Part shown: one piece after another, positions 25,420 to 36,475 of the stretch | How the letters are laid out: the number at the start of each line of letters is the position of its first letter | How positions within the stretch are numbered: the stretch's first letter is position 1 | NCBI GenBank assembly: GCA_030141605.1 | Contig: JAQGDQ010000451.1 | Coordinates: forward strand, 86,001 to 150,000 | Source: Tubiluchus corallicola | Taxonomy: Eukaryota; Priapulida; Priapulimorpha; Priapulimorphida; Tubiluchidae | Direction of reading: 5' to 3' | Length of the DNA: 64,000 nucleotides | Notes under the pieces: model-generated | Database searches by the model: none | Told to the model about the DNA's origin: nothing | What the model saw: the letters and a program-made list of their open reading frames with translations, nothing else | Position numbers and translations under genes: made by a program

Positions 25420-25966
25420 TTAAAGGAAGACCGGACAATTGTTTCGACTCAATCTCATTTTAATTTACTGTCCAAAATATACATTTTCTTATACATTTGC
25501 CTATAAAATTTAACACTTGTTCCTCATATTTGAATAATTAGCTTAGAAAGTTAATTAACGGCAACCGAACACAGCTATTGCTTTTGTCAGAAACTAATGG
25601 CAGGCATCTCCCCTTGTGCGTCAAGCACATTTGTATAAGTGTTACAGTACTGTTTAAATGCATGTCGCGAAAAATGGGCTTTACATCATATGACGTCAGA
25701 AACTAACACTGCAGTTCATGATCATGGTTATCACGGTGCTGCCTTCTATTTGCCGGCCACGTGAATATGACAAAAACGCGCCGTTGCCAATCTTAGTATA
25801 TTCACTGAGCCGCGCGTAGCTTTGAAAGTTTAACAAAATTTGAGTATCCGAGGTAATTATTATTTAATCTAACCTTTGATTTAAAATGAGCTATTGTAGT
25901 TTTCAATATTTTAGAGCATTTTTTATTCTGAACTCGTGTGTACACAATCATCCGGTTTTCCCTTAA
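25420..25966. mobile_element. TTAA-flanked MITE, family A copy 2, in WDR91 3' UTR
   Basis: 547 bp, same orientation and about the same content as 21920-22470 (for example GTTAATTAACGGCAACCGAA and GAGCCGCGCGTAGCTTTGAA). The inverted ends carry a few mismatches (AGGAAGACC against GGTTTTCCC). It starts 41 bp after the WDR91 stop codon, so the mature mRNA probably runs into or through it. Confidence 0.87.
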
Positions 25967-27990
25967 TGCACGTGCAGTACAATCTTATGGCTGTCTTTTT
26001 AAATTATGCATCATGTACATTAAATACATTCACAATGTTAAGGTGATTTTTATTTTAAATTCATTAGTGTAACTTAGTATTGTCAAAGAAAACGGAAGAA
26101 ACAATGGGAAGATCATGCAATGTAAGCAAAATGGGAGATTTAACTTGAAAAATTTATATAGAGAAATTATCTTTTCCATCTTTCGCAAACGATTTCTTTA
26201 CAGAGCAAACTTTGTACAAGCTAGAAGGATTACAGACTCACTGGTGAACACGTTTGAGTTTGCCATTTGCTGCACAATGTACTTAAAGCAATTGAAAAAC
26301 TAATTCTTAGCCCACAGTAACAAAAGTTAAATTCGTGTTCCATAGGCTACATGCCATGATAATTAGTACATATCGAACTGCAGAACTGTCGTAATTAATA
26401 TACCAATAATGTGACTACAACAAATTGCTCTTTTTAGATAAAGCCCATACCTACTTGTAATGTATATAAATATCATTGTGGGCTTTAGAAGGGGTACTCA
26501 TTGTCCCAAGTATTCATGGGTCTTTGTCGTTTTTCTAGCAGACCGTTGTATTTATTTTATACTGTGATAAAATGGTACATTGAGATCTCGACGCTGCTAG
26601 ATTACCAGTCACTCTAATACTGCTGATGCTAGTCGGAAATTAAACAAAGCAACTAGATGATTGAAACTTGAGTTTCAGATAAGAAATTTTTGGTCTCAAA
26701 GTGCATTAAAAGTTTGCAAGAGCTGAATGCTTGTGCCAAACAGAAAACGCTCCTACGCAGTAGAATTTCTGTTGTGTTTGTGAAAGGGTTAAAATATATG
26801 CATTTTGGTTAATTTTGCTTTTGCTCATTTATGTATTTCAAACGTTTTTTACGCAAGCTAATTTGTATGTCTAATGTTGTACATTGTAATATTAACTTAT
26901 CATTTATTTTAAACATTGCCAACAAGTAAGTAATCTATGTAAAGAGTTGAACATCTTTGCGATACTTCATATACATTCCTTATTGTTAAAGTCATTAAAT
27001 GTCGTTGTACAATGCACAATTTATCAATCAGTTTAATGCCTTCGTTATGGATGGCACTAAAAATCATGATTTCTAATGGTTTATTATAAGTTATGCAAGT
27101 TAAAATTATATATAGCAATTATAAACTTAGCTTATTATAAAGTTATTGTTTACCATTATGGCTTCTTTCTGATGTGATACAATAACATTGAATACATTTT
27201 ACTTATTGTATGAAATATGAATTATGTCGTGTTGTGTATAAGTTTTCACTATAGTGTTTACTGCTTTACGAGTTAAATAGTATTATCTATTCTCGACTCA
27301 GTACAAATCAGAATAAACAATAAACAAATAATGCGATATTTAAAAAGAATGGTGGCACACGTTTTGACATCTAACTGAAACTTTAGCAAATCACAGTCAA
27401 TCAGCCCAAACTAGCTGTGGCCTCAAGCAGTGATAAACCTGGTTAATAAATGGATGGGTGTTTGTCATTTTTCTAAATACCTTTGCTTTCCAATTGAAAG
27501 GAAAATTTAAAAAATCCGAATTGAAAAACTAGTGTATTTAATTTTGTAATCAGAAATCGATCATTTTTGCAACAAAGATGCGGGAAAACTGTAAAAATGA
27601 AAAAAAAAGCTTGCTTTACTAAAACTTGTCACACAATCATACCAGAACTCGTCACAACACATATACATGTATGTATACAAAATTGGAAATTAAAAATCAT
27701 ACTCCTGTATTATGTTAGTAGTGTACGACATTAAGATGCAGATGAGAACTATCGCAGGCTAACCATAACGGATGTACCACTTTTAAACTGCTTTGTGAAC
27801 AATACATTGTTTTATTGTACACTAAAAAGAAAATTGCAAACTTGTCAAATTTAGACTCTCTCAATAGCCTACAATTGACTCTTGTAGAAAAAATGTTGTT
27901 CTTTGTTATTGACTGGTCAATCAATGGACTCAATTTATACAAAGTATTCATTTCTTGAATGAATTTTCTTGTGAAGTTAACTCGCCAAGA
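25967..27990. other. Gene-poor AT-rich spacer
   Basis: No coding exon recognised. At 27425-27460 a short stretch (GGTTAATAAATGGATGGGTG) resembles the box C part of 5S rRNA, as in the better copy near 60380, and may be a decayed 5S-derived SINE. The rest shows only AT-rich sequence. Confidence 0.5.
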
Positions 27991-28358
27991 AACTCACAAG
28001 CGTGTTCAGACTAGAGAGCAAAACTTGCTGTGAAGCTGCTCTGTAACAGTAAGTGCGAGCTGACAGCCGCTTCTCTAGTCACAGCAAGAAGTGTCGAGAG
28101 TAACTTGCCAAGTAACTCACAAGCTTGTTCAGACTAGAGAGCAAAACTTGCTGTGAGTTGCTCTGTAACAGTAAGTGCGAGCTGACAGCCGCTTCTCTAG
28201 TCAGTGCAAGAAGTGTCGAGAGTAACTCGCCAAGTAACTCACAAGCATGTTCAGACTAGAGAGCAAAACTTGCTGTGAGTTGCTCTGTAACAGTAACTGC
28301 GAGCTGACAGCTACTTCTCTAGTCACAGCAAGAAGTGTCGAGAGTAACTCGTTGAGGC
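27991..28358. repeat. 122-bp tandem hairpin repeat, three copies
   Basis: Unit boundaries AACTCACAAGC at 27991, 28114 and 28236. Inside each unit GACTAGAGAGC and CTTGCTGTGA are echoed in reverse complement further on (CTTCTCTAGTC, TCACAGCAAG), so each unit can fold on itself. 28340-28450 continues with related GTAACT/AGTAAC blocks, suggesting the array grew inside a MITE with inverted ends. Confidence 0.85.
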
Positions 28359-28450
28359 GTTTGCACTAGACAGTAACTGATTTCGCAGGAAATCAACTCA
28401 CAGCAACTGTCGAATTTCGCAGTAACCTGCCGACGGTAACTTGCTAGTCT

Positions 28451-30157
28451 CTGTTAAATTTGCTTCAGATTGCACTTGCAAATGTCTTTAAACACCGACC
28501 TTTTAACTGTCTTTTCCCACTTGGACGTTTTTATTCGTCCATTTTCTGTATTCCAAACATTCTCTTGCTGACCGCAAACAATACTTCCCTTTTACGCATT
28601 GACAGAACCTCTGGAATCATCACATTCTGGATTCGGAGAAGTGGCCTACTGAGCCACAATTCCGGGTCCACATGAATAAGAAAATTTGTTAAGTTGCAAT
28701 TTTCGTATCAGTATAAAAGTATTCAAATTAATATTCATATTCAGCTGAGGATTATCATCTTATAAAAACTGAAATGCACAGTTTATAAAAAATAAAAAAG
28801 TTAGTTATTAATAAAGTGCCATTGTTTGTCCAAACATTAATGTTCATTTGCTCTTATACTAACAATGACAAATGATAAAATGAATTAAGTAACTGATCAA
28901 TATGAACAATACGGATAATGCATGAACAGCTTTGACACTAATGAATTTTTTCACGAAATCGTACCTAATCTGAAGTACCTAATCATGCCGATGTAACGTA
29001 ATATCTTGCTAATGATTTAATAACGCGGAAATAATTCTTAATGACAAAGAGTTTGAAAAATAATTAGTAAAAAAATCCTTCATAAAGAAATTGAAGATGC
29101 AACATTTCTGTGAGCTATCTTCAGATGAAAGGAAACAAAGTACATTCTCAATATTAGCAGAGATATTTGGTCCCTTCACATCTTTTCTCCTCTCTAATTA
29201 GTGATTGTGTTATGAAAATATAAAATTATATTTTGTAATTTTTCCAATTTTTCTTCTGCTTCTTCCTTTCAACAGAGGGCAGCACAGAACTATGCCCTGT
29301 AATGTCCTACTTTTTCACCGTCTCTGCTATGAAACTTCTTATTAATTGCTAAAGACATAATGCCAACAATCGTTTAATGGGATTGTTGTCAACTATTGCT
29401 TCAACTATTACATGAACAGACAACTTTATTTGCATTCGTAACATCGTTTTTTGGTAACATCATGATTTGAGAATGGTGATGATGTCGTGCAAGGTATGAT
29501 GACATCATATATACATGTGAATGACATTGTACAATGATGTGCATGGAAACGTCAAACGTTTCTACACTCTACTCAACGTTAAATACTCAAACTCATGTAT
29601 GAAGTGTTACAGCATGGACAATAAATAGTAACAAGTAACAATTTTATAGTTAATAAAATAAAATGAACAAGATATCAACAATATATCACAATTTCTTTGT
29701 ACTTCTATAGATTGCAAGATGCAGAGTCATCAACAGAAATCACGGTGTCATTGTAGTCCGACTGCAGTCCCCGCTCTATAGTTATATTTTGGCAACACAT
29801 TTCAACTTTTGTTAGTAAACTCCGTAACTTTCAGACGAGTGTCCCACTAATTTGTGAACGAAGAATGTAAGAACTGAATTTAAATTATTAAATAAAAAGC
29901 ATGTCTGGCATTAAAAAACCCACAGTTGATTCTTGGCGAAAATTTTATGGCAGTTTATAGAAATGGCAATTTTTGTTATAAGTGGACTGACTTCAGTCGG
30001 GTTTGTGTCACCATCACCTCTGAGATAATAAAACTTACTTGCCAGAATGTTCTAAAGACAGCCCACTTTTAAATCAAAATTTGCTTCAGATAAACATGCT
30101 CCTAAAAATAATTTCAGTAAGTCAGAAGAGGACAATTGACTAACTTTGACATGTGCA
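28451..30157. other. Spacer downstream of CANT1
   Basis: 3' flank (and presumably 3' UTR) of CANT1, which is transcribed toward lower coordinates. Nothing else recognised. The short open frame at 28460-28675 has no familiar motif. Confidence 0.4.
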
Positions 30158-33100
30158 TCATATAAACTCTATTCCTTCGTATTTATAATCTCCAATTTTT
30201 GTTTCTGGCAGCAGGATTTTTCCTGTCTCTTCAAACACCATGATGTAACTGGCCGCTGTACCTTCTTCTGCATTTTCTTCCGACTTCAAAGCAACAATCA
30301 GTTTGTCGTTTGTACCGGGAATGAACTTGAATGAAGAAAAACCATGAGTGGGGATAACGGTACCAATCTTCCGAGTCTCTGTAAAGTTAGAAAACAGTCA
30401 CAAACTTGTGCTAAAAATTGTACTAAATAAACTGCTACAGTAAAGTGTGCGTAACTCGAAATCGCAAAACTCAAATTTTCGCCTAACTCAAAGAATTTCA
30501 GCGGTAACGGATGAGATCTTTAGTTTTTTCCGTAAAAAAACAGCGCTTAACTTCGAAATATATAACTCAAAATATCGCCTAACTCAAACAAAAAATTACG
30601 GTCCATTTAATCAAAATACACATAATTTACATCGCCTAACTGAAAAATGCAATTTGTGCTCTACAAAAATAAAAAGTTTCATACAACTCAAAAACAGTAT
30701 CGTTTTCCATGTAAATTTTAATATCTTACAAGTCGCCCCCCCCCCCCCCAATTATTTTCTCCGGGATTGATCTTTCCGTGTTGTGTACATGTCCTTTTGT
30801 AACACAAAAAAATCATGTTTCACTACATAATTTGTTATTCTTTATGTAATTGTCATCAAATCACATTGTGTGTGTATAGAAGGATTGGATTTTGTCTTCT
30901 ATTTAGCTCGCCGTCTGGAGGATAGAGTTTCTGTGCTGGACAATGGTCAACATTGCCTAACTCAAAGTTATTTCGGTCCGGTTGGGTTTGAGTTATACAG
31001 AGTTTACTGTATTTAGAAAAAAATATCTGTTGCAGAAGAGAAACGAATAACATCAATGCCATGCCAGAATTTATAAAAACACAATTTTATGCAACAACGT
31101 GTTATGCATAATGTGTTAAAATAACATCAAAAATGGAGTGTCAAGAAACGATAGGACCATTAGGCTTAAAAGTTATCACAATCAGACATGAATGCATGCA
31201 TTTTTTACCATCCGATTGATTGTGATTATTTCTTAGTGAAGCTGTTTTTCGGAATTTGTCACTATTTCATTGCTACCATACTGCCCGTCAATCGTCAATT
31301 ATTGGTTGTCAGAATTATGAAATGGCCATCAGAACGGGACAGTGTCAGATGTTAAAATAAGTGCTTTTTATTCAAATTAAAATCTCTTTTTCGTGGATTC
31401 ATCAGATCTCTTTCCTCTTGGTTTCTTTCCATCCTGAACGAGGTCAATTATTTTGTGCCACCCTGTACATACACTATAAAATTCAAATGTGTGACTTGCC
31501 TATATTCTGAAAGTTTTCATCAGCAATGAGCATGACGTTGGACCCTTTTTTCTCGTCCAACACGTCATTGTATCTCTCCTTACTCAGCCTTCTCGGCAAG
31601 AAATACCACTTCTTTTGATGCGTACTCCATGTGGCAGCCTCATGAATTAAATAACCTAGAAAATAAAGTAAAAATAATCTTGATAGCAAACACAAGAACA
31701 AATGTTAGGCAGATAGTGGTACAAGAGCAATCCTTTGTGAACGGTGTGTGACAGAATTGTGTAGTTTACCATTTACAGTGTCCCGTTACGGGCATTTTCC
31801 CGGAGACAGCCACGCAAATTTTGCAGAAAACTGCACAAACAGCCTCTAGAAAAACTGGATTTGTGTAACTGTTTGGGCATATTGGAAAAAATAAGCACAA
31901 TCACAAAAAGAGGACGAAACAGTCTACAAAATGTTGTGGGTTTCCTTGAGAGAAATGTCCACTAGACGAAACAGGAGGGGAGTATTTTGAAGTTGTTCTT
32001 CAACCCCAAAGTGCAGCACACTATTTAGAACAGCCATTGTCTTTGAGTTTGACAAATTTTGTGGGTGTTCCAGGCATTATTGTCACCCGCCATTCTACAG
32101 TGCTATAGATAAATGGTTGTTTACTAGACAAACTGTAACCATATTCTGCATTTATCCCACCGCTGCCTGACATGAAGCACTAGCCATCACAGGATCAGTG
32201 ACAGAAACTATCCATTTTTCCCCGCACTACCATCTAGTTACTAAACTCTTGCAACAAATTCACTTTAGCATTTTTAGAACTTTGTTAGAACGTTAACGCT
32301 TTGCTGGAAGTCTGCACATCTTACACACTGCTCTAGCTACTAAAGTCTTGCAACAAATTCACTTTAGCATTTTTAGAACTTTGTTAGAACGTTAGCACTT
32401 TGCTGGAAGTCTGCACATCTCACACACAGCTCTAGCTACTAAAGTCTTGCAACAAATTCACTTTAGCACTTTTTAGAACTTTGTTAGAACATTAGCACTT
32501 TGCTGGAAGTCTGCACATCTCACACACAGCTCTAGCTAGTAAAGTCTTGCAACAAATTCACTTGCTATGTCACTTTACATAAATAAATGGCACGAAGTTA
32601 ATAAGACATGGTTAACAAAAATGAATTTTGGCGAAATAGTCGGCAGTGGTACTTGATTTGTTGTACTTACACTTTATGCTGACAACTGTGTGCAGATAAT
32701 TTTACTTTTTATTTCTTATTTTATAACTAATGAAGGAGTTTTTAAGGACGCAAATACTCCGAAATTGATTTGGTTTAAAAAGGATAACTGTTCTTCTCTT
32801 AACTTTATTCCTGCTTATTGTCAAAAGGTTATTTTAAAGTCTGCCTCTGAAAACTTCCCACACAGAGTTATATTATTTTTCATTACGCTTACCTGTTTGA
32901 AAGACTTATGTAATTAGAAAAGAAAATTCTTAATACCGATAAATTAAAATGTTTGCGCCACCTGGTAAAATGGCACCGCATCGCGATCTCGGTGCGCACC
33001 ACTTGCTAAAAAACACATTGTTGCTATTGACAATATAAAGGTAATTTGAACCTTTTCTGAGTTAATCAATGAAAACTATGCTAAGAATGCTCTGATTATT

Positions 33101-36100
33101 TTCTCAAATTTTACGCAATATTATCTAAACTTGTTTCAACTGACACTCTCCAAATGGCTGCACCTAACGGTCATAACAGGAGTTTAAATTCTCAACTTCT
33201 GCTGACACAAGCCCTGTGCGCAATAAGACAGCAGTCAAGTAATATGAAATTTCAAGACGAATTTTTTAAGCTTTATTTGTGAAGAATGTTTTCTTGTACT
33301 TTAAGAGATAAAATCTACTAAGCAAGTGAAATAACTAAGATACCACACAGTTACTTACCAATGTCGGTTATACCAGCTGCTTCCTTCAGTGCATCATACT
33401 GAGTATGCCAGTCAAGATGGGTGACAACCCCTGAGGGAGATACGGCTTTTACCCACTGAGGGTCCCGATTGAGTATCCTACCCTCTTTTGTTGTCCACTC
33501 CTTACCAAGACCTCCGATGTACAGAATTTTATCCTTCACCGCAGCCCATTCAGCTTTAAAACCTAAAAGCGCAAAAAATGAGTTTGTACGCAAATATTAA
33601 ACTTACTTCCGATAATAGTTTTTAAACAAATTATACAACATGTACAATACAATACTGATTTCAAGTTCAACCTATCTCAAAAGCTGCTTTACTGAAGCTG
33701 CCCCAGATCATTTTAAACAATAGAATAGGCGTATATGTGTGTTAAAATGTCTTGCTTATATATTATATTTTTTGGAAAAAGTTACTCAAATAGTTCATAA
33801 AGGTAAACCAGTTAGATTTCAGCAAGGCATTTGATAAAGTTCCCTACAAATGTCTGCTGTCAAAGTTGAAAATGCATGGTATTGATGGATTGATGTTGAA
33901 ATGGATGAGCAGTGATTGTGTGGAACAAAACAACTTGTGGTTGTAAATGGAAATATGTCTTCATGCGGTGAAGTACTAAGTGGAGTTCCACAAGAATCTG
34001 TACTCGGACCTGTTTTGTTTTTAATCTACATAAACGACATCGTGACAATATTTCTAGTGCTATTCTAAAGTTTGCTGATAACGCAAAGATTTGCAAAGCA
34101 GTGGGTAGCTCTGAAGAAGCCTTTACCATACAAGAAGATTTGACTAAAATGCATGAGTGGTCACTTGTCTGGCATATGCTGTTTAATGTGGAGAAGTGTG
34201 AGTGCATCCATTTTGATTATAATGATTTGATTTGAACAATGTGCATTATGATTACTTTATGGGAGACATGAGATTGGAGAGTACTACTGAAGTTAATGAT
34301 TTAGGAGTGTTAATAAATGAGTTGCTAAATTCGAACAGTCAATGTGCTGAAGTAGTCAAGGTCAACAGAACTTTGGGCATAATAATAAGATCTTTTATTA
34401 ACAGAGTCAAAGATGCAACTGTGAAATTGTACAAAAGTTTTGTTGGACCACACTTGGATTACTGCATGCAGGCATGGAACTCTACATGGTGAAAGATATT
34501 AGATTGCTTGAACGGGTACAAAAGACAGCTATAAACTTGACCGTGTACTAGTTTTGCAGAGTTAACACATGAACAGAAACTGAAGAGATGCAGATTGATG
34601 CCCCTAGAACGTACACCGTCGACTGAGAGCACATCTGATTATTAGAATTGGAATGGGCTCGAAGGTCTGGAATGTAATGACTTTTTTACTGTTAGTGATG
34701 ACAGTAGAACAAGAAATCACTCCAAAAAATTAGTGAAGAGAAGGTCTAGATTTGATCTTACAAAATACACTTTCAGTCAAAGGGTTATTAATATCTGGAA
34801 TCGATTAACGGACGAAGCGGTGAACTGTAGCAGTGTAAATTTATGCTTTCAAGAGCCATTTAGAGGAGTTCTTGAAGAAGACTAGGGGGGGGGGAGGTGC
34901 ACAACACAAGCTTGTCCAAGCTTACAGCCGCAGTTAGTATCGTCACCGATTACAGTGTCATTTAGATGAAGATGGTGGTCGTCACTAAGTATCAGTAAAA
35001 TAGATTAACACCACATAGCAACAACCACAATTTCATTTAGGCTTCGATTATATTTATTGGTTAACTAATAAATATGTTAAAATACCATCACATTTGCAAT
35101 GCCGTAACTTCGTCACTAGAGCTGGACATGTTTATCTGTAATTTAGAAGTTTCCATTTCAATAACTAATATTTAATAATTAATAATATTACTTATGTTAA
35201 ATTGTGTTATGTTGATGATATTGTTATGTTAATGATATCAACCAGTACCTTTTTGTTTCTTCCCATTTCCATCTGGTAAAACTAACCAAGGCACAACAAC
35301 ATCTTTTCCATTGTCACTGTCTATTCGGAAAACAACACCTGTTCGATCGTCAAATGTATATAAATTACCATTAAATACAATTAATTCACTAAGTTCCATT
35401 CCCCTTCCACCCATTGCAAGTGTTTCTTCTAGTGTTACTCTGTTGCTGAACTGAAATTTAGCACTACTATGATCTTTGCTTATAATTAAATAACCTTTCA
35501 AAAAGAAACTCAACCACTTATTAGGCTCACTGTTGCTTTTTGATGCTTCATCTAAATCAGAGATCACACCAATTTTGTAGCGAACATCACCGTTCGATAA
35601 TGTAACGGGTTTTGTTAGGGGATAAGTTGCATTGTAGTCTTCATTAGGCAATATTATGCAGGGCTGACTTGCATCATTGGTTGTGTCTTGCTCTGGCACC
35701 GCAACTGGTTTGCGTTTCGCAGCAAGCACATCCTGTTCCTGAACAAATGTTTTCCCACGCGGAAAAAAACGAGGTTCACCTGTAAAGTAAAGTAAGTAAG
35801 TAAAAAATTTATTTGTCTCTGAATGTTACAAAATAAACATAAACAAAAGGTAAAAACTAAAATAAAGACGTGTATACCTGTGCCTCGTGTATACCTAGCA
35901 TCGCCGTTCGGTAGCAAAATAAACAGCAAGCCAATGACTATAATAACAGTAAAACAAGGTATAAAAACTTTCGTCCGAAAAATATCATAACGCAACCGTA
36001 TTGAACCGTTCCCCACACGAAAGCTGGGCGGCGTTTTTGCGATATTCATCCATTCGCTAAAATCTGGACTTTTCCTTTGATGGTCAATTGAAAGTGGAAT

Positions 36101-36124
36101 TTCCTCAAACTTCCACGTTGCCAT
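30158..36124 (-). CDS. CANT1: Soluble calcium-activated nucleotidase 1 (apyrase)
   Basis: Calcium-dependent nucleotidase preferring UDP and GDP, working in the ER/Golgi lumen or secreted, needed for proteoglycan sugar transfer (family knowledge). Exons in transcript order: 36124-35878, 35779-35249, 33562-33359, 31655-31500, 30378-30158. All introns are phase 1 and the joined frame is open, 452 aa (human 401). Residues 53-71 ([19 protein letters not shown]) form a type II signal anchor. Apyrase motifs include [84 protein letters not shown] and the ending [18 protein letters not shown]. Intron 4 uses a GC donor (ATAG|GCAAGT). Intron 1 is only 98 bp and carries a retroelement-like tail. Intron 2 contains an antisense LINE relic. 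It is divergent from RSL1D1. Confidence 0.94.
30436..31011. mobile_element. TA-flanked MITE (pogo/mariner-like), family P2
   Basis: Left end TACAGTAAAGTGTGCGTAAC; right end in reverse TACAGTAAACTCTGTATAAC. Inverted ends of about 25 bp start with CAGTAAA and are bounded by TA. The interior repeats GCCTAACTCAAA-type motifs and has a poly-C run at 30737-30749. In CANT1 intron 4. Confidence 0.8.
32237..32564. repeat. 99-bp tandem repeat, three copies plus part
   Basis: GCAACAAATTCACTTTAGCA starts units at 32251, 32350 and 32449, with a partial one at 32549. Units are nearly identical. In CANT1 intron 3. Confidence 0.93.
32742..33304 (+). mobile_element. TTAA-flanked MITE, family B copy 2
   Basis: Right end TTTTCTTGTACTTTAA is identical to copy 1 at 12435, and the interior aligns (CCAAATGGCTGCACCTAACG, AATTTCAAGACGAATTTTTT). 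The left boundary is less sure; TTAAGGACGCAAATAC at 32742 is the best candidate. In CANT1 intron 3. Confidence 0.65.
33790..34890 (+). mobile_element. Dead non-LTR retrotransposon, RT domain (CR1/jockey type)
   Basis: Broken frames read [19 protein letters not shown] (RT block with catalytic Asp region), [20 protein letters not shown], then KFADNAKIC where the FADD catalytic motif has become FADN, and near the 3' end [20 protein letters not shown], the usual CR1-clade C terminus. Several frameshifts and stops make it non-functional. Inserted in CANT1 intron 2, antisense to that gene. Confidence 0.85.
35780..35877 (-). other. 98-bp CANT1 intron 1 resembling a retroelement tail
   Basis: Read in the CANT1 direction the intron has AACATTCAGAGACAAATAAA followed by TTTTTTACTTACTTACTTTA and the acceptor CAG. 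An AATAAA-type signal followed by (ACTT)n looks like the 3' end of a LINE or SINE. Both borders read ACAG|GT, a possible 5-6 bp target duplication. A similar ATAAAGATACTTACTTACTT tail occurs in reverse at 37568-37590. Confidence 0.5.
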
Positions 36125-36475
36125 CTCAAGTACTAAAATACATCCACCACTCGTTACAGTAAGTTTAAGACACCATACTGTAAAATATGAACACTTTCTA
36201 ATTGCGTAATGTTTCACAAACAGCAAGTTGCCATCTTATAACCTACTACAGAGTTTACGACGTTTCATAAATAAAACATAATTATTATTTTTGGAAGTTT
36301 AGTACAGTTTTTCCCAAAGAGGAAGCAGCTATAACACACAAAAATTTTGCTTGTTAACATCTTTGTTTGAAAATTAGTACATATGATAACTAGTTGTTTA
36401 CACTATTTTTTACTTAAAACTTTCTACTGCACGAAAAGAAATATGTCAGCTCACTGAAGTTTTTGAACACGAGGC
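36125..36475. promoter_or_regulatory. Shared bidirectional promoter, CANT1 / RSL1D1
   Basis: The two start codons face away from each other with 351 bp between them, so both promoters must lie here unless untranslated first exons exist elsewhere. No TATA box or CpG-rich patch is obvious; the region is AT-rich. Confidence 0.6.

Noticed and set aside
35654-36226. Start of CANT1 upstream at 36226
   Set aside because: The open frame extends upstream, but the added residues are not family-like and would precede the cytoplasmic tail; the Met at 36124 gives a normal short type II tail.
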